This document shows, piece after piece, positions 19,390 to 26,916 of a stretch of 38,316 nucleotides of DNA (positions within the stretch are counted from its first letter, which is position 1; each line of letters opens with the position of its first letter). The stretch is from positions 1 to 38,316 of the forward strand of contig JAFGJQ010000074.1 in assembly GCA_016929015.1 (NCBI GenBank), in the 5' to 3' direction. Under the pieces are notes generated by a model, which had not been told where the DNA came from, searched no databases, and saw nothing but the letters and a program-made list of their open reading frames with translations. The translations under genes and the position numbers were made by a program. The stretch is from Phycisphaerae bacterium. Lineage in GTDB: Bacteria; Planctomycetota; Phycisphaerae; UBA1845.

Positions 19390-21278
19390 GAATCACGACC
19401 GTACGCATCCTCGTTCAGACCGTGATGTTCAGCCTTTTCCTGGCGTTCGTGCTGCTGACCACGTTTTCGCACCTGAACGACTGGCCGTCGGCGAAGTGGG
19501 TGGTCAGCAAGTTTCTGGAGGTGGACCCGCTGGTGGGGATTGCCACCGCGATCACAACGCACACGGTCTATCGCGGCCTGCTCTGGGGCCTGGTGATTCT
19601 GATCCCCACGTTGTTCTTGGGCCGGTTCTTCTGCGGCTGGATCTGCCCGTTCGGCATCCTTCACCATCTCGTCGGCTGGGTGTTCAACCGGCGGAACGCA
19701 AAGGAGAAGATTGAGTCGAACCGCTACCGGCCGCTGTTCGCCCTGAAGTACTCCATCCTGATCGGCTTTCTGGCGGCGGCTGCGTTCGGCTGCCTGCAGA
19801 TCGGCCTGCTGGATCCGATCGTGTTTCTCTACCGGGCGTTCACCACCAACGTGCTGCCCGTCGCGAACATGCCTGCCCAGAGCGCGTTCGGCGACTACCA
19901 CGTGCATGCCTACGCCTGGGTGCTGGGGTTCCTGTTCCTCTTCTTCGTGAGCATGAATCTGGTCATCCCGCGGTTTTTCTGTCGGGTGATCTGCCCGCTG
20001 GGGGCGTTGCTGGGCGTGCTGAGTCGCTATGCGTTCTGGCGAATCGAGCGCGACCCCGACAAATGCGTGAACTGCGACCTGTGCCTCCACTCGTGCGAAG
20101 GGGCGTCGGATCCGCACAAGCAGTTGCGGATGTCGGAGTGTTTCGTCTGCTTCAACTGCATTGAGGACTGCCCGCACGAGGCCCTGCGTTTCGCCTTTCT
20201 GCCGTCACGCCGGCGCGAGATTCGGAGCCCGGACATCGGCCGCCGCCATGCCGTCTTTGCCGCCCTGGTCGGCGGGCTTTTCTTCGGCTGGACCAAGGCC
20301 GGCGGCAAGAGTACACGCGATTTCTCCAGCAAAGTCATTAGGCCACCCGGCTCGGTGGAGGAGCAGGAGTTTCTTGCACGCTGCATCAAATGCGACCAGT
20401 GCATTCGCGTGTGTCCGACCAACGTGCTCCAGCCGGCGTCGTTCGAGGCCGGCGTGGAGGGGCTCTGGACGCCGATCCTGAACTTCCGCATGGGGGCGTG
20501 CCAGCACCAGTGTACCGCCTGCGGACACGTGTGCCCGACCGGGGCGATCCAGCGGATCACGGTCGAGGAGAAACTGGGATTGGCTGAGTTCGAGGCGGTC
20601 GGCCCCATCCGGCTGGGCACAGCCCATTTTGATGTCGGCCGCTGCCTGCCGTGGAGCAAGAACATCCCCTGCGTGGTGTGCGAGGAGGTCTGCCCGGTCT
20701 CGCCGAAGGCGATCCACTGCGAATACAGACAAATGCTGGTCCGCGACGGCAAGAAGCTCGTGCGGGCGGCGACGGCCACCGCCCTGACCCTGATTGACTC
20801 TCCGGCCCCGGGCCAGGCCGTTGGGGCGCCGTGTACTTTCCGCCCCGGCGAGTTCAAGGGAGATGCAAGCCTCTCGTACCACGTGCAGGTGTACACGGGG
20901 GGCGGGTTCGTTCGGACTTTTCCCATCGCGGACAACGACGCCGACACGCTGGTTGTTGACGGCGTGATGGACCCCGTGCCGCCGGCCGGTGCGGTCGCCG
21001 CCATACACGTGCAACTGAAGGTCCCGAAGATAGACACGGAGTACTGCATCGGCTGCGGGCTGTGCGAGTTGGAGTGTCCCGTTGTGGGAGATCGTCGGGC
21101 GGTCTACGTGACGGCCGAAGGAGAAACCCGCTCGACGAACTACTCGGAGCGGGACCGCAACCGGTCTCTGCGGCTGACGCGGACGGCCGATGCCGGGCGG
21201 ACCGGCCGGGTCATCGGAGAAGAATTCCGAAAGCCGGATTCGGGCGAAGTGCCCGATTGGACGAGTTTGTTGAGTTAA
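19386..21278 (+). CDS. Membrane polyferredoxin, NapH-like and NapG-like regions fused
   Basis: 630-residue electron-transfer protein of the inner membrane. The first ~220 residues carry about five transmembrane helices and the two NapH/NosR/CcoG-type motifs CGWICPFGILH and CRVICPLGALLG. A cytoplasmic or periplasmic block follows with two Cys clusters (CVNCDLCLHSCEG and CFVCFNCIEDCPHE). A further hydrophobic segment (AVFAALVGGLFFGW) precedes a NapG/MauM-like half, beginning IRPPGSVEEQEFLARCIKC, with CQHQCTACGHVCPTG, CVVCEEVCPVS and a final CIGCGLCELECP. That is about six Cys clusters, enough for several [4Fe-4S] centres. No nitrate reductase genes are nearby, so the partner is likely DUF362 and/or the aldo/keto reductase. 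Starts with a 4-base overlap with DUF362. Confidence 0.85.
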   Translation: MRITTVRILVQTVMFSLFLAFVLLTTFSHLNDWPSAKWVVSKFLEVDPLVGIATAITTHTVYRGLLWGLVILIPTLFLGRFFCGWICPFGILHHLVGWVFNRRNAKEKIESNRYRPLFALKYSILIGFLAAAAFGCLQIGLLDPIVFLYRAFTTNVLPVANMPAQSAFGDYHVHAYAWVLGFLFLFFVSMNLVIPRFFCRVICPLGALLGVLSRYAFWRIERDPDKCVNCDLCLHSCEGASDPHKQLRMSECFVCFNCIEDCPHEALRFAFLPSRRREIRSPDIGRRHAVFAALVGGLFFGWTKAGGKSTRDFSSKVIRPPGSVEEQEFLARCIKCDQCIRVCPTNVLQPASFEAGVEGLWTPILNFRMGACQHQCTACGHVCPTGAIQRITVEEKLGLAEFEAVGPIRLGTAHFDVGRCLPWSKNIPCVVCEEVCPVSPKAIHCEYRQMLVRDGKKLVRAATATALTLIDSPAPGQAVGAPCTFRPGEFKGDASLSYHVQVYTGGGFVRTFPIADNDADTLVVDGVMDPVPPAGAVAAIHVQLKVPKIDTEYCIGCGLCELECPVVGDRRAVYVTAEGETRSTNYSERDRNRSLRLTRTADAGRTGRVIGEEFRKPDSGEVPDWTSLLS

Positions 21279-21323
21279 CGCTGCGTCGATTCTGTGGCTG
21301 CACCTGATTGAAGGAGTGATCCC

Positions 21324-22541
21324 ATGCTCAACGACGCCGTATCCCGACGTGAGTTCCTGCGTGCCGGCGCCGCTGCCGGCGTTACCGTGGCTGCCTTGCC
21401 GGCCCTCGCCCAGGACAAGCCGGCCACAACGCAACCGTCGGCCCTTGTGCCCAAGCGGAAGCTCGGCCGGGCCGACGTGGAAGTGTCCATTCTGAACCTG
21501 GGCACGACCTGGGGCTGCAATCTTCGGCACCTGAACGTCCTGCACGATGAGGGAATCCGTTTCATCGACACCGCCGCGTCGTACAAGGGCGGTTCCGCGG
21601 AGAAGTGCATCGGCGAGTGGTGCGAGCAGACCGGCCGCCGAAAGGAGTACTTTCTCATCACAAAAGACAGCCCCCGCACGCCGGACGAGTGGGTGGCGAG
21701 CGTGGATGAACGGCTCAAGGCCCTGCGGACGGACTATCTGGACGCGTTCTTCATTCACGGCCTGGGCGACGGCAAGCACGGTGCGGAGGCCGGCCGCGAC
21801 GTGCCGAAGGACAAGGAATGGGCCGCCGCGGCGGAAAAGATGAAGAAATCCGGCAAGGTTCGTTTCGCCGGCTTCAGCACGCACTGCAACCCGATTGAGC
21901 TTCGCACGGCCCTGCTCAACAGCGCGGCGGAGGGCGGCTGGGTGGACCTGATCATGCCCGCCACCAGCCCGCTGCTCATGCGCGACAACGCGGAGTTCAA
22001 CAAGGCCCTGGACAACTGCTACAAGGCCGGCATCGCCCTGATCTCCATGAAAGAGTGCAAGGGCGCCGACGGCATCCGGGAGATCATGCCGGGCTTCGAG
22101 GCCAAGGGGCTCAACAAGTTCACCGCCGTTCTGACCGCGATGTGGTCCGACGAGCGGTTCGTCAGCGTTTGTTCGCTGATGGACAACATTCAGAAGCTGC
22201 GAGAGAACGCGGCGGCCGCCCGCAACTTCAAGCCGCTGAACGAGAAGGAAATGGCGGCGGTGGCCGACATGTTGCGGGGCGCCCGGCGCACGTACTGCGA
22301 TGCCTGCGACGGAAGTTGCCGCCGGGCCGCCGGCACCCGGGCGGACCTCAACACCATCGCCCGCTGCGTGTCGTACGTCGAGCAGAACGGACAGCGGGAG
22401 GAGGCCCGCGCCCTGTTCGCGAGCCTGACGCCGGAGGCCCGTGACTGGTCCGGGGCCGATCTGCACGCGGCTACCTGTGCATGCAGGTGTCACGTGGACT
22501 TCGCCCACGTGGTGCAGAAGGCGCAGGAGTACTTCGCATAA
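21324..22541 (+). CDS. TAT-exported aldo/keto reductase with cysteine-rich C-terminus
   Basis: NAD(P)H-dependent or redox-coupled oxidoreductase of the aldo/keto reductase superfamily, 405 residues, ATG 21324 with AAGGAG seven bases upstream. The twin-arginine signal SRREFLRAGAAAGVTVAALP predicts export. The TIM-barrel carries RFIDTAASYKGG (Asp and Tyr of the catalytic tetrad), LITKDS (Lys) and DAFFIHGLG (His). The final ~100 residues add cysteines, CDACDGSC, a lone Cys in IARCVSYV, and CACRCH, suggesting metal or Fe-S binding as in other ferredoxin-like tails of this superfamily; that is inference. It lies 45 bases after the polyferredoxin, consistent with receiving electrons from it. Substrate unknown. 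Confidence 0.85.
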   Translation: MLNDAVSRREFLRAGAAAGVTVAALPALAQDKPATTQPSALVPKRKLGRADVEVSILNLGTTWGCNLRHLNVLHDEGIRFIDTAASYKGGSAEKCIGEWCEQTGRRKEYFLITKDSPRTPDEWVASVDERLKALRTDYLDAFFIHGLGDGKHGAEAGRDVPKDKEWAAAAEKMKKSGKVRFAGFSTHCNPIELRTALLNSAAEGGWVDLIMPATSPLLMRDNAEFNKALDNCYKAGIALISMKECKGADGIREIMPGFEAKGLNKFTAVLTAMWSDERFVSVCSLMDNIQKLRENAAAARNFKPLNEKEMAAVADMLRGARRTYCDACDGSCRRAAGTRADLNTIARCVSYVEQNGQREEARALFASLTPEARDWSGADLHAATCACRCHVDFAHVVQKAQEYFA

Positions 22542-22600
22542 GCGCGGCGACCGGCAGGGGTGTCGGCCCCACAAGAGACGCTGGAAAGGCCAGGGCGGTC

Positions 22601-24499
22601 ATGTCTGATTCGAACGAGTTCGTCCCGTACCGGGGCATGCGGGTTCCCGCCGATACGGCGGCCGTGCTCGCGGCCGCGCCGCGCGTCGTCATGCCCGAGA
22701 ACCGCGAGGAGATTCTCCGGCTGGCTCTGAGGCCCGAAGCTGCCGACGCCTTCGAGGTGGCGTACGACGTTCCTGGACACGGCCGGGTGGTGGAGGCCAC
22801 CGTGGCTCGCTGCCGCAACGGCGTGGCGGTGAACTATGGTGATGCGTACATGCGTCGCCGCGATCCGGACTGCATGCTCATCGCGGACGACGGGCCGTCT
22901 GACAAGCCGCGGTTTTCCGACCGCTTCGGCGGGCCGTTCACGCCCTGGCGCCGTGAGATCTTTGACTGGCTGGCCGGGCAGGAACTGGTGGTTCTGCCGT
23001 TCCCGCCGGGCGGTCCGAAGCTGGGGTATGAGGCCCTGCTGATCGGCCCCGCCAACGCGGCCTTTTTTGCGGCCGCACTCGCCGACATGCAGGGGATGCT
23101 GGCGCCGTCCGATTTGAAGGGTGAGTTCACGCCGCAGGCCATCATCTATGTGGCCCCGACCTTCCGACACACGCACTGTGACGGACGGCAGGTGGTTGTC
23201 CACAACCGCAGCCCCCGGATGCACGAGGTGTTTTCATTGAACCTCTACCCCGGGCCCAGCGCCAAGAAGGGGGTCTACGGCGTGCTGCTGTCCATTGGGC
23301 GGGAGGAAGGCTGGATCACCGCCCACGCCTCCACCGTGCAGGTGGTCACGCCCTATGACATCATTGTCACGATCCTGCACGAGGGCGCCAGCGGCAGCGG
23401 CAAGAGCGAGATGCTCGAATACGCCCATCGCGAGGAGGACGGACGTCTGCTGCTCGGAGAGAACACCGTCACGGGCGAACGGCGCATGTTGACCCTGCCG
23501 CGCGGCTGCCACCTCCAGCCGGCCACCGACGACATGGCGCTTTGCCATCCGGACTTTCAGGGCAACAGCCGCAAGCTTGTGGTGCATGACGCGGAGGCCG
23601 GTTGGTTTCTGCGTATCAACCACATTGCGCGGTACGGAACGGACCCGCACCTGGAATCCATCTGCGTGCATCCCGAAGAGCCGCTGGTGTTCCTGAACAT
23701 CGAGGCCGTGCCGCGGGCCACCTGCCTGATCTGGGAACACGTGGAGGACGAGCCGGGCAAGCCGTGTCCCAATCCACGGGTGATCGTGCCCCGGCGGCTG
23801 ATGCCGGGCATTGTGAACGAGCCCGTGGCGATCGACGTGCGGAGCTTCGGCATTCGCACCCCGCCGTGTACGCGCGAGGCGCCGTCGTACGGCATTTTCG
23901 GCGTGCTGCACGTGCTGCCGCCGGCCCTGGCCTGGCTGTGGCGGCTGGTCGCCCCGCGCGGGTATGAAAACCCGAGCATCACGGACTCGGCGGGTCTGAG
24001 CAGTGAAGGCGTGGGCTCGTACTGGCCGTTCGCGACCGGCCGGCGGGTGACTCATGCCAACTTGCTGCTGGAGCAGATTCTGGCGACCCCGGGCACGCGA
24101 TACACGCTTTCGCCGAACCAGCACATCGGCTGCTGGAAGGTCGGGTTCATGCCGCAGTGGATCGCCAGGGAATACCTGGCGCGTCGCGGGGGGGGGCGCT
24201 TCCGTCCGGAGCAACTGATTGCCGCTCGGTGTCCGCTGCTGGGCTACACACTGGCCGCCATGATGGTGGAAGGTACCCAGATCACGCAGTGGCTGCTTCA
24301 GGTGCAGACGCAGCCGGAGGTCGGTGAGGCCGCCTACGACGCGGGCGTGCAGATGCTGGCGGATTTCTTCGCAAAGGAGTTGCGGCCCTACCTGGACGAG
24401 CCGGACCTGCATCCCCAGGGCCGGCAGATTATTGAGGCGTGCCTGGCCGGTGCCGGTGTTGAGGCGTACCGGGAACTGATCCCCATGCCCACGGCGTGA
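22601..24499 (+). CDS. DUF4914 family protein with P-loop (PEPCK/HPr-kinase-like)
   Basis: Uncharacterised protein of about 632 residues. I start it at ATG 22601 (MSDSNEFVPYRGM), which has AGGGCGG upstream; the track start at 22481 lies inside the preceding gene. A clear nucleotide-binding loop, HEGASGSGKSEML, lies at about residues 260-272 with Lys268. The GxSGxGKSE form is shared with HPr kinase and related to the PEP carboxykinase P-loop. Later sequence such as PRATCLIWEHVED and YGIFGVLHVLPPALAWLW recalls the PEPCK GVLPP region. No signal peptide is seen. A G9 run (24188-24196) encodes Arg-Gly-Gly-Gly-Arg and is a slippage or sequencing-error hot spot. It follows the aldo/keto reductase by 59 bases. 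Substrate unknown. Confidence 0.8.
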   Translation: MSDSNEFVPYRGMRVPADTAAVLAAAPRVVMPENREEILRLALRPEAADAFEVAYDVPGHGRVVEATVARCRNGVAVNYGDAYMRRRDPDCMLIADDGPSDKPRFSDRFGGPFTPWRREIFDWLAGQELVVLPFPPGGPKLGYEALLIGPANAAFFAAALADMQGMLAPSDLKGEFTPQAIIYVAPTFRHTHCDGRQVVVHNRSPRMHEVFSLNLYPGPSAKKGVYGVLLSIGREEGWITAHASTVQVVTPYDIIVTILHEGASGSGKSEMLEYAHREEDGRLLLGENTVTGERRMLTLPRGCHLQPATDDMALCHPDFQGNSRKLVVHDAEAGWFLRINHIARYGTDPHLESICVHPEEPLVFLNIEAVPRATCLIWEHVEDEPGKPCPNPRVIVPRRLMPGIVNEPVAIDVRSFGIRTPPCTREAPSYGIFGVLHVLPPALAWLWRLVAPRGYENPSITDSAGLSSEGVGSYWPFATGRRVTHANLLLEQILATPGTRYTLSPNQHIGCWKVGFMPQWIAREYLARRGGGRFRPEQLIAARCPLLGYTLAAMMVEGTQITQWLLQVQTQPEVGEAAYDAGVQMLADFFAKELRPYLDEPDLHPQGRQIIEACLAGAGVEAYRELIPMPTA

Positions 24500-24533
24500 C
24501 GGGCGGACTTGCGGAAAATCGTCGCGCAGTGAA

Positions 24534-24581
24534 GACGCCCGCCGCGGAATCGGCTCGAGGCCGATCCCGCGGGCAGGCGTC
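24534..24581. terminator. Long interrupted stem between convergent DUF4914 and nagB
   Basis: GACGCC (24534-24539) pairs with GGCGTC (24576-24581). Inside it CCGCGG pairs with CCGCGG and ATCGGC with GCCGAT around a TCGAG loop, giving 18 pairs with small interruptions. Its place between two convergent genes suits a bidirectional terminator. There is no T-tract on either side, so termination may need Rho or other factors. Confidence 0.6.
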
Positions 24582-24617
24582 CGCATTCATGCGGCATATC
24601 TGTCCAGGCGAACGGCG

Positions 24618-25418
24618 TCAGGTAACCTTGCCGATCATCTGCGGGATCAGGCGTTTCTTTTCCTGGTATACCCACTTGTAGTAGTCGGCCCGCTTGAGCC
24701 TGGAGCCGGCCTCGGCATCGAGAATGACGACCACGTCGCGGTGCATCTGCAGGACGCTGGCGCTGACCTGGGCCGTCACCGGGCCTTCGATGGCCTCCGC
24801 CACGATTTCGGCCTTCTTGGGGCCGTTGGCCAGCATGATGATCTTCTTGGCCTCGAGAATGGTGCCCACGCCCATCGTGATGGCGAACCGCGGCACCTCT
24901 TCCTCCTTTGCGAAGAAGCGGGCGTTGTCGTCGATGGTCTGCTTGGTCAGGGTCTTGAGCCGCGTGCGCGAGCCCAGGGATGAGCCCGGCTCATTGAAGG
25001 CAATGTGCCCGTCGCCCCCGATGCCCAGGACCTGAATGTCAATGCCGCCCGTCCGCTTGATTTCCGCCTCATACCACTCGCAGAACTCCTCGATGTCCTC
25101 CGCGTGTCCGTAGGGCACGTGGATGTTCTTGGGGTCCACGTTGATGTGGTTGAACAGGTGCTGATCCATGAAGTAGCGGTAGCTCTGGTCGTGCGAGGGG
25201 GGCAGGCCCAGGTACTCGTCCAGGTTGAAGGTGATGACCTTGGAGAAGTCGAGCCCCTCTTCCTGGTGCATCCGGACCAGTTCCTTGTACGTCCCGATGG
25301 GGGTGGACCCGGTCGCCAGTCCCAGCACGCTGCTGGGTTTTTTGAGCAGTTGATGGCGGATCACGTCGGCCGCCAGCCTGCTCATTTGTTCGTACGTCTC
25401 GCGAATAATGATTTCCAC
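24618..25418 (-). CDS. nagB: Glucosamine-6-phosphate deaminase
   Basis: Converts glucosamine 6-phosphate to fructose 6-phosphate and ammonia in amino-sugar catabolism. The 266-residue length and sequence match NagB: VLGLATGSTPIGTYKELVR (substrate phosphate site), TFNLDEYLGL (general-base Asp), GIGGDGHIAFNEPGS (Asp, His, Glu of the active site) and SRTRLKTLT. The start is GTG at 25418 with a perfect AGGAGG six bases upstream. It is transcribed divergently from the ROK regulator gene and probably controlled by it through the shared operator. The GlmU-like gene beyond the regulator gives the same amino-sugar theme. Confidence 0.95.
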   Translation of the reverse strand: MEIIIRETYEQMSRLAADVIRHQLLKKPSSVLGLATGSTPIGTYKELVRMHQEEGLDFSKVITFNLDEYLGLPPSHDQSYRYFMDQHLFNHINVDPKNIHVPYGHAEDIEEFCEWYEAEIKRTGGIDIQVLGIGGDGHIAFNEPGSSLGSRTRLKTLTKQTIDDNARFFAKEEEVPRFAITMGVGTILEAKKIIMLANGPKKAEIVAEAIEGPVTAQVSASVLQMHRDVVVILDAEAGSRLKRADYYKWVYQEKKRLIPQMIGKVT

Positions 25419-25484
25419 GGTGCGCCTCCTGAGGTGTAAAGTCCGCCTTTTCCCCTCCGGGCCGCATGCCCGGCGGGAGCCCCT

Positions 25485-25513
25485 AATTTAATTCAGTTTC
25501 CGTACCTATTCAA
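25485..25513 (-). promoter_or_regulatory. nagB promoter
   Basis: On the minus strand TTGAAT (25513-25508) and TAAATT (25490-25485) form a -35/-10 pair with a 17-base spacer, about 70 bases upstream of the nagB start. The region is visibly AT-rich against the GC-rich background. Its -35 overlaps the palindromic operator. Confidence 0.5.
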
Positions 25514-25528
25514 GGCTTCCCCCTTGAA
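25509..25528. promoter_or_regulatory. Palindromic operator between nagB and the ROK regulator
   Basis: TTCAAGG (25509-25515) and CCTTGAA (25522-25528) are perfect inverted repeats around a 6-base spacer. The site covers most of both divergent -35 boxes, so one bound dimer could repress both promoters. The natural candidate ligand is the adjacent ROK winged-helix protein, giving autoregulation plus control of nagB. The palindrome is seen; binding is inferred. Confidence 0.55.
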
Positions 25529-25552
25529 AAGTCTTCTTTGTGCCATTATCCT
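25524..25552 (+). promoter_or_regulatory. Promoter of the ROK regulator gene
   Basis: TTGAAA (25524-25529), a 17-base spacer and TATCCT (25547-25552) make a near-consensus housekeeping promoter. Transcription would begin at about 25559, some 34 bases before the chosen ATG at 25593. This also argues against the track's upstream start at 25524, which lies in the -35 itself. Confidence 0.6.
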
Positions 25553-25592
25553 GTGGATTGCGCGTCTGGGAATAGATTCGGATTCTGTGAAA

Positions 25593-26816
25593 ATGGGTGT
25601 TCCGACCGTGCGACCTTCGGATTGGCAGGTTTTGCAGGTCGTCCACCGGCTGGGGGCGATCCCGCAGTACAAGCTGGCCGATCTGCTGGGTCGCAACCGC
25701 TCGACCGTCAACGGCACGGTGCAGCGGCTTCTCGCTTCGGGCTGGCTGGTCCGGGCCGGGCAGTCGGGTACGGGTCGCGGTCGGCCGGCGATCCTGCTGG
25801 CCGTCAACAAGTCGCTGGGTTGTTTTGCCGGCATCGACATCGCCGCAGACGAGTTGCACGTGGCCGTGGTCGGGGCGGACGGCACCTTGCAGGATCAGGT
25901 GCGCACCCGGTTCGGCAGGGACCGTTCGCTTTCGGCCGTGTTGGATCAGATTGACCTGAACCTGCGCGGGCTGCTTTCCCGCATGGATGCGAACGTGAGC
26001 CGACTTCTGGGAGTCTGGGCGGGAATCAACGGTGCGGTCAACGATCGCGGCGTGGTTGTCACCTGTGCGTCTCATCGCTGGTATAACGTGCCGCTCCGGG
26101 ATCGGCTGGCCCAGCGGTACGGGTGCGACGCGCTGGTGCAGGGCAGTGCCGGCGTCATGAACGCGGCGGCCGAGTCGCTCATGGGCGCCGGCCGCGAGGC
26201 GGAAAGCCTCGTCTACTACCACGTGGGCCGCGGCATCAGCGCCCGACTGGTCAGCCGGGGGCGTGCGCTTGCCGGGCGCACCCAGCGGGCGGGCGAGTTC
26301 GGGCACGTTGTGGTGGAGCCGGGCGGGCCGAAGTGCGCCTGCGGCAACCGCGGATGCCTGGAAGCCGTGGCCTCGGGGCCGGCCATCGTCGCGGCCCTGT
26401 CCAAGCTGCCCCGCCGGGGCCTGCCTGCTCCGTTGCGAGCGATGCTGCGTAAGTCGCCGCCGGAGAAGAAGCGGGCCATCGTTTGCACGGCCTTCCAGTA
26501 CGCCAACGGCCGCAAGGACCAGATGCTCACAAAGCTGCTGGGGCGGGTCACCGCGTACCTCGCGCTTGGGGCGGCCATGGCGGTCGCCGCGTACGATCCG
26601 GACGTATTGGTACTGGGCGGGTATGCGTTCGAGGACAACCCCGCCTTGCAGGAGGGGATCCGCAAGGCCCTGCGGGCCATGGTGCTCGACTGGGAGGAGC
26701 GAAAGGTTCGCGTCGTGCTCGGCGAAGTGATGTCACAAGACCGGGCCATCGCCGGCGCCGCCGAGGTCTGTCAGCGATTCTGGGCGAACCCGCGCGGCGT
26801 GGTGGTGTCGGCGTAG
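25593..26816 (+). CDS. ROK family transcriptional regulator (NagC-like), kinase residues lost
   Basis: About 407 residues from ATG 25593 (MGVPTVRPSDW). An N-terminal winged helix (LADLLGRNRSTVNGTVQRLLASGWL) is followed by a ROK domain. The ROK zinc motif is intact (GEFGHVVVEPGG, then CACGNRGCLE). The sugar-kinase features are not: where kinases have an Asn-Asp catalytic pair this protein reads VQGSAGVMNAAAES, and the usual GTGIGGG phosphate loop is GRGISAR. It should therefore sense a sugar, such as an amino-sugar phosphate or N-acetylglucosamine derivative, without phosphorylating it. It diverges from nagB across a palindromic operator. The amino-sugar ligand is inference from context. Confidence 0.88.
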   Translation: MGVPTVRPSDWQVLQVVHRLGAIPQYKLADLLGRNRSTVNGTVQRLLASGWLVRAGQSGTGRGRPAILLAVNKSLGCFAGIDIAADELHVAVVGADGTLQDQVRTRFGRDRSLSAVLDQIDLNLRGLLSRMDANVSRLLGVWAGINGAVNDRGVVVTCASHRWYNVPLRDRLAQRYGCDALVQGSAGVMNAAAESLMGAGREAESLVYYHVGRGISARLVSRGRALAGRTQRAGEFGHVVVEPGGPKCACGNRGCLEAVASGPAIVAALSKLPRRGLPAPLRAMLRKSPPEKKRAIVCTAFQYANGRKDQMLTKLLGRVTAYLALGAAMAVAAYDPDVLVLGGYAFEDNPALQEGIRKALRAMVLDWEERKVRVVLGEVMSQDRAIAGAAEVCQRFWANPRGVVVSA

Positions 26817-26916
26817 GCGCTCGAGCCGACGCCCCCACCAACGAACATGCACAGAGAACGCGGTCGGCCGCCGGGCGGACCGACCCTCATGGAAAGAGCC
26901 GAAGGAGACTGAACTC

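Noticed and set aside
20205-22574. 789-residue minus-strand ORF opposite the polyferredoxin and aldo/keto reductase
   Set aside because: Antisense shadow; the plus strand encodes clear Cys clusters and a TAT signal.
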